Positions 1 to 6,868 of a DNA stretch of 9,594 nt are shown piece after piece. Each line of letters starts with the position of its first letter. Position 1 is the stretch's first letter. The position numbers and the translations under genes were made by a program. The notes under the pieces were generated by a model that was not told the origin of the DNA, did no database searches, and saw nothing but the letters and a program-made list of their open reading frames with translations. Source of the stretch: Thioalkalivibrio sp. (GTDB taxonomy: Bacteria; Pseudomonadota; Gammaproteobacteria; Ectothiorhodospirales; Ectothiorhodospiraceae); the NCBI GenBank assembly GCA_003553165.1, contig PUOZ01000233.1, forward strand, positions 1-9,594, written 5' to 3'.

Positions 1-386
1 AGGTGCAGGCGGCCCAGCCGGAACGGCCGCCACGGCTCTCGCGGGCCCTGCTGGAGACCCTCGCCATCATCGCCTACCGGCAACCGGTGACTCGTGCCGA
101 GATCGAGGATATCCGGGGCGTCGCGGTGAGCACGCAGATCATGCGTACCCTCACGGAACGGGAGTGGGTCCACGTGGTCGGGCACAAGGAGGTGCCGGGC
201 CGTCCCGGACTCTATGCGACGACACGGACCTTCCTCGATGATCTGGGTCTCGGCCGGCTGGACGAACTCCCGCCATTGGACGCTCTGCGCGAACTGGTCG
301 AGCTGCCTTCCGAGACGGCCGATGACACGCTGCCTGCACCATCACGGTCGCAGGAAGGCGGGAGGGAGTCCGCGCCAGAATCGTAG
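1..386 (+). CDS. scpB: Segregation and condensation protein B, 3' part (partial at left edge)
   Basis: ScpB is the winged-helix kleisin-associated subunit of the bacterial SMC condensin complex (Smc-ScpA-ScpB), a cytoplasmic complex that compacts and segregates chromosomes. The visible 127 residues match the second winged-helix domain: [20 protein letters not shown], then the RGV segment with a QIMRTL helix, then [20 protein letters not shown] and [12 protein letters not shown], followed by the DELPPL segment. These are family hallmarks. The gene enters from the left edge; the GTG at position 3 is an internal valine codon, not the start, because the first winged-helix domain is missing. The C-terminus after DELPPL is a short, polar, probably disordered tail ending in TAG at 384-386. 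In many gammaproteobacteria scpB is followed by the pseudouridine synthase gene rluB; here a secreted-protein gene follows instead. Identification is confident from the sequence motifs. Confidence 0.95.
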   Translation, partial: VQAAQPERPPRLSRALLETLAIIAYRQPVTRAEIEDIRGVAVSTQIMRTLTEREWVHVVGHKEVPGRPGLYATTRTFLDDLGLGRLDELPPLDALRELVELPSETADDTLPAPSRSQEGGRESAPES

Positions 387-427
387 CGGGCCTTGTGAGG
401 ATTGGCGCCATCGATGCGCGGGAGGGG

Positions 428-456
428 TTGTGGGCCGGTTTTGGCTGTGCTAAAAA
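428..456 (+). promoter_or_regulatory. Candidate sigma70-type promoter for the three-gene operon
   Basis: The scpB-gene A gap contains TTGTGG (428-433, three leading bases of the -35 consensus), a 17-nt spacer and TAAAAA (451-456) preceded by an extended -10 TG (448-449). The AT-rich -10 stands out in otherwise GC-rich DNA. It lies about 30 nt upstream of the gene A start, so a short leader would result. No convincing terminator hairpin for scpB was seen in the gap (387-486), so read-through from scpB is also possible. This is a prediction from motif inspection only. Confidence 0.4.
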
Positions 457-472
457 TCTCCCAGGACGAATA

Positions 473-479
473 GAAAGGA
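473..479 (+). promoter_or_regulatory. Ribosome binding site of gene A
   Basis: GAAAGGA lies 7 nt upstream of the ATG at 487. This supports 487 as the start; the ATG at 479 and the one at 491 are in other frames. The resulting N-terminus is a well-formed signal peptide, which also supports this start. Confidence 0.65.
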
Positions 480-486
480 TGCGGGC

Positions 487-3201
487 ATGGATGCTCAGTC
501 ATGGAATCGGCACGCGACGTGCCGCTGGCTTTTCTTCTTCGCGATCGCCGTGTGCGTCGCTTCCCCGATCTTCACAACCTTGGCGAAGGCCAACGAGTCC
601 GGTGTCGCTTGGCTGTTCGAACAGCAGGGGCAAGATGGGCGAATCGCGGCCCCGGCGGATGAAACCACTCCCCCGCACGCCAGCCTTGAGGCACTGCGCG
701 CCCTGCATCGCGCAGCCGATCAGCCCGAGGCATGGGCGCGGCTGCGGCAGTTCGTCGAACACGCCTCGGGTCCGGGAATTCCGGATGTCCCGCGCCGGCT
801 GATCGCCCTGACCTTGGCCGGAGAATCCGATGCCGAAGGTCTCGCGGAACTGCGCCGCCACCAGAACCCGGACGGCGGATTCGGCGCCGAACCCGGCTAC
901 CAGAGCAGCGTCCTCGACACGCTCGACGCACTGGAGGCCCTTGCCTTAGCCGGGCTCGGCGATTTCGACGTACTTCAGCCCGCCGTTGCCTTCTTGGCTG
1001 CGCGCCAGCGTACCGATGGTGGCTTTGCTGCGTCGGCAGAGAGTCCATCCTCGGTTTATTTGACGGCAAGGGCGCTGGCCGGCCTGCAGCGGTACCGGAT
1101 CGAATACGGGTTGTCGGGGATGCTCCAGGGAGCTGTCGATTTCCTCACAGCCCGGGAGAACGAGGGAGGCTGGGATCGAAGCTGGCGGAGCGCGCAGGCG
1201 CTGCTGGCGCTGCTGCCGATGACTGCGGACACCGGTCGCCACGAGGACAACGTGGACGCCCTGCGAGCGGCACAGGGGAACGATGGTTCCTGGGACGGAA
1301 GTGTCTACGCCACTGCGCTGGCATTGCGCGCGCTGGGGCTGGCGGCAGCGGAAGACCCTTCGTCGTCGCTTCGCGCGGCCACGCTCCTCGGACAGGTGAT
1401 CGACAGCCGCCACGGGGCCGTCGTGCCGGGAAGCACCGTGACCGCTGAGGGGGACCGTCCTGAGGCCTGGATCGCCACGACCGGCCCCGATGGACGCTTT
1501 CTGCTGCAGGATCTGGAACCGGGCCCGTACACGCTGGTGTTCCATGCAACGGGCTTTCAGGCGTTGACGCGCAACGTCGAGCTGGAGGCGGGGCAACGTT
1601 CCGATCTCGGTGCCGTTGTCCTCGACATGGAGCCGGAGGGTGCCCTCGTCAGTGGGTGGGTTACGGATGCCGCGAGCGGCGAGGGGATCGATGCAACCGT
1701 CGCCGTGCAGGGGTCCGGCACTGCGACCGCGAGCGCCGGACCGGACGGACATTTCGCACTCCCGGTTCCAGCGGGCGCGGTCGAGCTGTCGGGTACGGCC
1801 ACTGAATACGAGCCGGTCCATGCCGCCGCCTGGGTCGAACCGGGCGACCGGCTGCTGTTTTCGCCGGTCATGAGCCGGAGTGGTGGCACGGAAACAGAGT
1901 CCTGGGTCAGCCTGAACGGGCGACTCCTGGATGCGGAAGCGGGGTTTGCGATCTCCGGCGCGGTGGTCCGGGTGGTCGGTACCGAGGTGATGGCGTTGTC
2001 CGGCGTCGATGGATCCTTTCGCCTGACCCTTGCGGCTGCGGGTCAGATTCGGGTTGAGTTGCTGCACTCCGGCTATCAGCCGGTCACGTTCGGCCTGTTG
2101 ACGACCGCCGGGACCGATATGGACTTGGGTGACTGGTACCTCCTTCCGGATCCCCGCTCAAGTACGACTCTTCTGGGCATGGTGACGGATCGGGAATCCG
2201 GCGCGCCGGTGCCGGGCGCCAGGGTCAGTGCAGGGCCGCGAGTCGCAACTGCCGACGACGATGGGCACTTCCGCATCGACGGGATCGACGAACTGGCCTT
2301 CGAGGTCGCCGCGGAGGCCATCGGCTACCGGACCCTCACCGGCAGCCTCGTCCTGCAGCAACACGGCTGGACCCGGCTGGACGTGTCTCTGGAACCCACG
2401 GGTATCGGTGGCATCCGGGTCGCCGAGATTCTCGAACACCAGGACGAGTATGGCGCCTTCGAAGAAGCGCGTTTCACGGTGGCGGTCGAGAACCGCGGGG
2501 AGCAGGAGATGCCGCTGGTTCTGGTCGCCAGCGTTCAGGGTGTGGCGAACGACTTCCGGGAAGACTTCGTGGTTCCGGTCCCCGGTGGCGCCCGTGACGC
2601 AAGTTTCGCTCTGGGTCCCGGCGAGCAGGTTCTGCGCGAAGTCTCGTGGTTCACCGGCAACACTCCGCCTGGGCTCTACCGGATGGTCGTGCAGCTGTGG
2701 ACAGGGGATCGTGCCAGAGTCTTGTCGGACGGTGTCGGGGCCCTGACGATTGCAGAGACGGTGCGTATCGGCGCGTTTTCCTTGCAGCCGGAACCCCGGG
2801 AACTCGTGCGTGGTGCCTCCACCGAGGTGGAACTTGTGGCGACGATCAGCAACGCCTCGAACGTGCAGACGATCCTGGACTTCGACGTCATCGTGCGCTC
2901 CCCGTCCGGGCAACCGATCCACCAACAGCGTGTGCAGCTGGAGGTGGATCCATTTCCGGGCCTCCAGGGATTTACCGTCACCCGTTTCTTCCATGAGTTC
3001 GATCTGGCCGGAGCGTACGCCGTCGAGGTTCTGGGGTTAACGGGCACAGCGGTAGAGACCCTGGATGTTCGCGCTATCGATGTCGCGCCGAACATCCGCG
3101 TGCAGGGAACGCACAACCTGGATCCCGGGCAGATCCTGCCAAGGGACGACACGGGGATTGCGGTCAGACTCAGGATCGAAGGCATGGAGGATGCCCAATG
3201 A
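487..3201 (+). CDS. Secreted protein: alpha/alpha (prenyltransferase/squalene cyclase-like) repeats plus carboxypeptidase-regulatory-like and Ig/CARDB-like modules
   Basis: A 904-residue exported protein with no gene name I recognise. Residues 1-35 form a Sec signal peptide: hydrophobic core WLFFFAIAVCVA, likely cleavage after AKA (33-35). Residues about 37-290 carry repeated helical units with the QxxDGGF/GGW signature of terpene-cyclase/prenyltransferase alpha-alpha barrels: near 45-52, NPDGGFG (127-133), RTDGGF (175-180), EGGW (226-229) and NDGSWDG (265-271). The catalytic DxDD of squalene-hopene cyclases and a CxEQ thioester motif were not seen, so enzymatic cyclisation is unlikely. Four beta-sandwich modules of the carboxypeptidase regulatory-like type follow at about 298-380, 387-450, 474-552 and 562-637, each with a G-x-V.D ... 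G.V V ... DG.F pattern. Two Ig/CARDB-like modules lie at about 641-756 and 758-865, then a short tail. No membrane anchor or sorting signal is visible at the C-terminus. The stop codon overlaps the start of the next gene, implying co-translation. Likely a periplasmic or surface binding or structural protein (inference). Confidence 0.85.
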   Translation: MDAQSWNRHATCRWLFFFAIAVCVASPIFTTLAKANESGVAWLFEQQGQDGRIAAPADETTPPHASLEALRALHRAADQPEAWARLRQFVEHASGPGIPDVPRRLIALTLAGESDAEGLAELRRHQNPDGGFGAEPGYQSSVLDTLDALEALALAGLGDFDVLQPAVAFLAARQRTDGGFAASAESPSSVYLTARALAGLQRYRIEYGLSGMLQGAVDFLTARENEGGWDRSWRSAQALLALLPMTADTGRHEDNVDALRAAQGNDGSWDGSVYATALALRALGLAAAEDPSSSLRAATLLGQVIDSRHGAVVPGSTVTAEGDRPEAWIATTGPDGRFLLQDLEPGPYTLVFHATGFQALTRNVELEAGQRSDLGAVVLDMEPEGALVSGWVTDAASGEGIDATVAVQGSGTATASAGPDGHFALPVPAGAVELSGTATEYEPVHAAAWVEPGDRLLFSPVMSRSGGTETESWVSLNGRLLDAEAGFAISGAVVRVVGTEVMALSGVDGSFRLTLAAAGQIRVELLHSGYQPVTFGLLTTAGTDMDLGDWYLLPDPRSSTTLLGMVTDRESGAPVPGARVSAGPRVATADDDGHFRIDGIDELAFEVAAEAIGYRTLTGSLVLQQHGWTRLDVSLEPTGIGGIRVAEILEHQDEYGAFEEARFTVAVENRGEQEMPLVLVASVQGVANDFREDFVVPVPGGARDASFALGPGEQVLREVSWFTGNTPPGLYRMVVQLWTGDRARVLSDGVGALTIAETVRIGAFSLQPEPRELVRGASTEVELVATISNASNVQTILDFDVIVRSPSGQPIHQQRVQLEVDPFPGLQGFTVTRFFHEFDLAGAYAVEVLGLTGTAVETLDVRAIDVAPNIRVQGTHNLDPGQILPRDDTGIAVRLRIEGMEDAQ
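3186..3201 (+). promoter_or_regulatory. Ribosome binding site and ATGA overlap coupling genes A and B
   Basis: GGAGG (3186-3190) sits 7 nt upstream of the ATG at 3198, inside the end of gene A. The ATG (3198-3200) overlaps the TGA of gene A (3199-3201). This arrangement is typical of translational coupling and suggests the two proteins are made together in related amounts. Confidence 0.75.
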
Positions 3202-6200
3202 CAGGGATTGTTTACCGATGGGCCGTCTTCGCGACGCTCGCAGCCAGCCTGTTTTCGCAGGTACATGCAGGCACCTTCGGCAACGGTATTCCGGAAGACT
3301 GGGTCTGCGAAGGTTCCTGCGGCACCGGGGTCGTCGATGGTGTGGTGAGCCTCGCTCCGTCCGGGGGTGATCAATACGGCTGGGTTGCGACGACCGGCAG
3401 TCCCCTGCGGTCCCTGGGCCTGCCCGGGATCGGTGGCACCAATGGGTCGCGTCTGCGTTCCCCGGTGTTTTCCGCCAGCAGCGGCGAGTCCCTCGAATTC
3501 CAGTTCAATTACGTCACGTCGGACGGTGCCGGGTTCGCCGATTACGCGTGGGCGCGGCTGCTGGACTCCTCCATGGAACCCGTCGCCCTGCTGTTCACTG
3601 CGCGCACGCGTTCGAGCGGAAACATCGTGCCAGGTTTCGGCATGCCGGAGATCGGGGCTGAGATCATCCCGGAGACGGTCAACATCATCAGGGGTGGGCC
3701 TCGATGGTCGCCTCTGGGTGGCGACTCCGGTCGCTGTTATGCCAGCGGCTGCGGCTATACGGACTGGGTGAACTCCCGGTACGTCATCCCGGAGACGGGC
3801 GAGTATGTGCTGGAGTTCGGGGTCGTCAACTGGTCCGACACGGCCTACCAGAGCGGTCTTGCCTTCGACGGAGTGATGGTCGGTGGCAAGCCCATCGGTG
3901 CCGAACCCGAATACCGCGACCTCCGCGTCACCGCCCGCCTGGCCAATGCCGGCGTTGTCATCGAACCGGGGTCCTTTGCGGTCGCGCCGGTCAGGATCGA
4001 AAGTGTGGGCGAGGCCACCGAGATCGAATGGTCCTTCGAAGACTTCGCTCTCGGCGGCATCGAGGATCTCGATTTCCGGGTCCGGATCACCGACCCTGAG
4101 CCGGGCGAAAACCGTGCCGTGGTTGAAGAGGTCGTGATCAGCTATCTCGATCTTCTGGGACAGGCGCATCAACAGACGCTCGGTCCCTTGCATGTCGAGG
4201 TCCTGCAGTCCTTCTACGTCCTGGAGCTTACGACAGATCGGACCAGTTACGCGGTCGGAGAGCCCGTCGCGGCCACGCTCAAGGTCAAGAATCGGGGGGC
4301 TGCAGCCAGCGCACCCTTGATCGGATGGGAAATACGCGACGCCGCCGGCTACACGGTGTCGCCTCTGCCCACCCCTGAAGAAACGGTTTTCGAGCCCGGC
4401 GAGCAAAGCGTACTGACCGTCGAGGGCTTCGACACGGCCGGGCTGTACGCAGGGAACTACACAGTGGTCGCCCATCTGCGGGATCCGCTCACGTCAGCGA
4501 CCATCCAGGCGCTGGCGGATTTCCGGCTGGACATTCCACTCGGCAGTGGTCTCGCGGCCATCGTCGCCGCGGATCGCCCTGCCTACGACCCCTACGAGAC
4601 CGTCACACTGACGGGCAGGATCGAGAACACTGCCGCTGGTCTGCAGGTCAGCGGGCATCAGGTCAGCCTGAGCGTCATCGATCCGACAGGCGCAGAGGTC
4701 TGGCGTGAGGAGGCGATTCCGGGTGTCCTCCTGCCCGGCGCGCTTCAGGACGTCGTGCGTCCGTTCGCCCTCGGGCTTGCAACCCCCGGGCAGTACCGAG
4801 TCCTTCTCGTCGTCCGCGACGCGGAAGATCTCGTCGCCGCAACCGCCGAAACCGGCTTCCAGGTGCTGGCCACGAGCGAGACCGGCGCTGGCCTCTGGGG
4901 CGAGATAGCGGTCTCGCCAGAACCGGCCCTGCGTAGCGAGACGCTATACCTGCATGCGGAGATCACCAATGATGGTAATTCCAGCCTGAATGGGCTGCCC
5001 GCGACCCTGTCGCTGATCGACCCAGGGGCCGGCCGGGAACTTGCCAGTTGGTCTCACACGCTGGATCTGGATCAGGAGGAGACGCGTTTCCTTCCGGCGG
5101 ACTGGAGGATCGATGTTGCCGCGGGGACCACGCTGGTGGCGGTGTTGCGCGCCGAGCTCCGGGGCGAAATGCGGACCCTGGCCAGTGCATCGATACGGGT
5201 GGAGGACCGCTTCGTCTCCAATCCGTCCGTAGAGGGTCGTGGTCGACTGCTGGTGCTACTTGATCCTCCCGGACATCACGAATGCCTGGCGGTCGAGCGG
5301 TTGGAGCTTGCTCTGCCGACGTTGACTGCGCTGGGGTACGGAGATCTGCTGCAATTGGACCTTTACGACGGCAATGGGCACCTAGTGGATTCGGAGTCGC
5401 TCCGAGGTGGCGATCCGCTTCCATCGGACCGGAGTCAGGGGGCGGGGCCGAACCTGATCCTGCAGGGCCTGTCCTCGCAGGGGATGGTCATTGGCATCGA
5501 TTTCCGGGAAGGGAGGGCGCTCCAGACGGACCGATTCCAGCTGATCGCCACCTTCCATCAGGAGGGATTCGTCCGGCAGTTCACGTCCGGGGCGGTGCCG
5601 GCCGGGTGCGCGCAGATGCCTGAATCCGGAGACATACTGGGCGACTTCAGGTTGCGGGATGCGGCCGTCGTGGCCGATGGTCCAGGCCTGCTCCGACGTG
5701 CGTTCCTGGAGGCCTTGCTGGACGCGGAGGGCTGGTCCTACACCGTCGTCACCAACGCCCATGGCTTCGCCAACGAACTGCGCACCGGGGGCTATGCCAG
5801 CTTCCTGCTCTTGGCGGAAAGGGTGAAGTTGGACAACCAGGTGACCCGGGAACTGCGGGAGGCCGTCTTCGCGGGCCGGGGTATTGTGCAGGCGGCGGCG
5901 CGGGATCACCGCAATCACCATCTACTCGAGGTATTTGGCGCCGAATTCCGAGGGGTCCAACCCCATGCGATTGGCATCCGTCCGGTGCTTCCCGTCCCCA
6001 TTGAGGTGCCGGATGACGGCTTCGCTCCAGAGGCACGGGCGGTGGCGCTGCGTCTGGGGGGTGGCACCGTGATCGGAGAGTATCGAATCGATGGCGGGCA
6101 GACAGGGGATACCGCCGCAATAACGGTGCACGACTTCGGCTTGGGCCGCAGTCTGCTGGCGGGATTCGACCTACTGGCCGCGGCGATGGCCTCGGGCGCC

Positions 6201-6821
6201 TCCGGGGGTTTCGCAGCCCTGCTGCATGACGCCCTGGAATACACCCGGCCCGACCCCGTAATGGAACGCCCCGGTATGGCGATTCCCATACGTTGGGTGC
6301 TGGCGAACCGGGGCAATGCCGGATCGGTCCGGCTGGATCTGGCGGTGATCGGCGGCGCCATCGTCGACCCCTGGTCCGCCGCCGTGGAGGGCCCGCGACA
6401 CATCTCCTACGACATCGACCTGCCCGCGGGTGGGCAGACGGAATTGCGGTTCTGGTGGCGGTTGCCGATGGAACCCGATACAGCCCGGATCATGGCGACT
6501 TTGCACCTTCGTGAAGGAATCCAGACGGAGCTCTATGACGTCGGTTTCCATGAACTGACCGTCGAGGCCCTGCCTGGATTCGAAGAAGTGCGTGCACTGG
6601 TCGAGGCGAGACTGAACCTCGACGATGGATCCCGTCTGGTCCTTGAGGAAGTCGAGTCCGCACGGCTGAAATACCTGGGCGGGGACGCCAACCGGGCGGT
6701 CTTCCGGCTGCTGAAGGCGGCGGACCGGTTGGCAGGAATAGACGGGCCGGATGCGGAGGTCATTCGGGAGGCCCTGGCGTGGCTGATCCACGCTCTGGCC
6801 AGGGAGGTTGGGGCTGAATAA
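3198..6821 (+). CDS. Secreted multidomain protein: NF038132-like domain, Ig/CARDB-like modules, possible amidotransferase-like domain
   Basis: A 1207-residue exported protein, not recognised as a named gene. Residues 1-24 are a Sec signal peptide, likely cleaved after VHA. Residues about 25-231 resemble, from memory, the NF038132 family often seen in PEP-CTERM proteins: GIGGTNGS, YVTSDGAGFADYAWARLLDS, LLFTAR, WSPLGGDSG.CY and LEFGVVNWSDTAYQSGLAFD. Two cysteine pairs (C37/C41 and C180/C185) could form disulfides. Beta-rich Ig/CARDB-like modules follow at about 338-445, 450-557 and 566-670. A less clear beta region (about 671-810) leads to an alpha/beta segment at 812-1017 resembling class I glutamine amidotransferase-like folds, with LLRRAFLEALLDAEGWSYTV, a GGYASFLLLAE strand and a GRGIVQAAA turn. 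It has no cysteine, so a hydrolytic Cys-His triad is absent. Another Ig-like module (about 1018-1122) and a charged helical tail (about 1126-1205) end the protein. No PEP-CTERM or transmembrane anchor is present. Secretion and the domain series suggest an extracellular or periplasmic scaffold; the amidotransferase-like call is the weakest part. Confidence 0.85.
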   Translation: MTGIVYRWAVFATLAASLFSQVHAGTFGNGIPEDWVCEGSCGTGVVDGVVSLAPSGGDQYGWVATTGSPLRSLGLPGIGGTNGSRLRSPVFSASSGESLEFQFNYVTSDGAGFADYAWARLLDSSMEPVALLFTARTRSSGNIVPGFGMPEIGAEIIPETVNIIRGGPRWSPLGGDSGRCYASGCGYTDWVNSRYVIPETGEYVLEFGVVNWSDTAYQSGLAFDGVMVGGKPIGAEPEYRDLRVTARLANAGVVIEPGSFAVAPVRIESVGEATEIEWSFEDFALGGIEDLDFRVRITDPEPGENRAVVEEVVISYLDLLGQAHQQTLGPLHVEVLQSFYVLELTTDRTSYAVGEPVAATLKVKNRGAAASAPLIGWEIRDAAGYTVSPLPTPEETVFEPGEQSVLTVEGFDTAGLYAGNYTVVAHLRDPLTSATIQALADFRLDIPLGSGLAAIVAADRPAYDPYETVTLTGRIENTAAGLQVSGHQVSLSVIDPTGAEVWREEAIPGVLLPGALQDVVRPFALGLATPGQYRVLLVVRDAEDLVAATAETGFQVLATSETGAGLWGEIAVSPEPALRSETLYLHAEITNDGNSSLNGLPATLSLIDPGAGRELASWSHTLDLDQEETRFLPADWRIDVAAGTTLVAVLRAELRGEMRTLASASIRVEDRFVSNPSVEGRGRLLVLLDPPGHHECLAVERLELALPTLTALGYGDLLQLDLYDGNGHLVDSESLRGGDPLPSDRSQGAGPNLILQGLSSQGMVIGIDFREGRALQTDRFQLIATFHQEGFVRQFTSGAVPAGCAQMPESGDILGDFRLRDAAVVADGPGLLRRAFLEALLDAEGWSYTVVTNAHGFANELRTGGYASFLLLAERVKLDNQVTRELREAVFAGRGIVQAAARDHRNHHLLEVFGAEFRGVQPHAIGIRPVLPVPIEVPDDGFAPEARAVALRLGGGTVIGEYRIDGGQTGDTAAITVHDFGLGRSLLAGFDLLAAAMASGASGGFAALLHDALEYTRPDPVMERPGMAIPIRWVLANRGNAGSVRLDLAVIGGAIVDPWSAAVEGPRHISYDIDLPAGGQTELRFWWRLPMEPDTARIMATLHLREGIQTELYDVGFHELTVEALPGFEEVRALVEARLNLDDGSRLVLEEVESARLKYLGGDANRAVFRLLKAADRLAGIDGPDAEVIREALAWLIHALAREVGAE

Positions 6822-6854
6822 CGGCCCCGATACAAACGGGAATCACGAGTCGAC

Positions 6855-6859
6855 AAGGA
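6855..6859 (+). promoter_or_regulatory. Ribosome binding site of gene C
   Basis: AAGGA lies 9 nt upstream of the ATG at 6869. The 47-nt gap after gene B (6822-6868) holds no clear terminator hairpin or promoter, consistent with continued transcription from the upstream genes. The chosen ATG gives an N-terminus with a hydrophobic export segment. Confidence 0.6.
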
Positions 6860-6868
6860 TGTGTACTC

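Noticed and set aside
403..416. Overlapping palindromes TGGCGCCA and CATCGATG between scpB and gene A
   Set aside because: Short palindromes are common in GC-rich DNA, they do not form one extended hairpin with a T tract, and the location upstream of the candidate -35 is only weak support for an operator.
595..1356. Functional squalene-hopene cyclase or prenyltransferase
   Set aside because: The QxxDGGF/GGW repeats suggest the fold, but the protein is exported, the region is shorter than the roughly 600-residue cyclases and the DxDD motif is absent.
3664..3798. A 15-base direct repeat (TCATCCCGGAGACGG) at 3664-3678 and 3784-3798, exactly 120 nt apart
   Set aside because: Both copies are in frame within gene B and encode similar IPET segments before beta strands. 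Only 15 bases match and the flanks differ, so chance or local codon preference is enough.
2676..4475. A 599-codon open frame on the - strand across genes A and B
   Set aside because: It is antisense to two well-supported genes, its translation has low-complexity Arg/Gly/Pro-rich composition with no recognisable domain, and long antisense frames are expected in GC-rich coding DNA.
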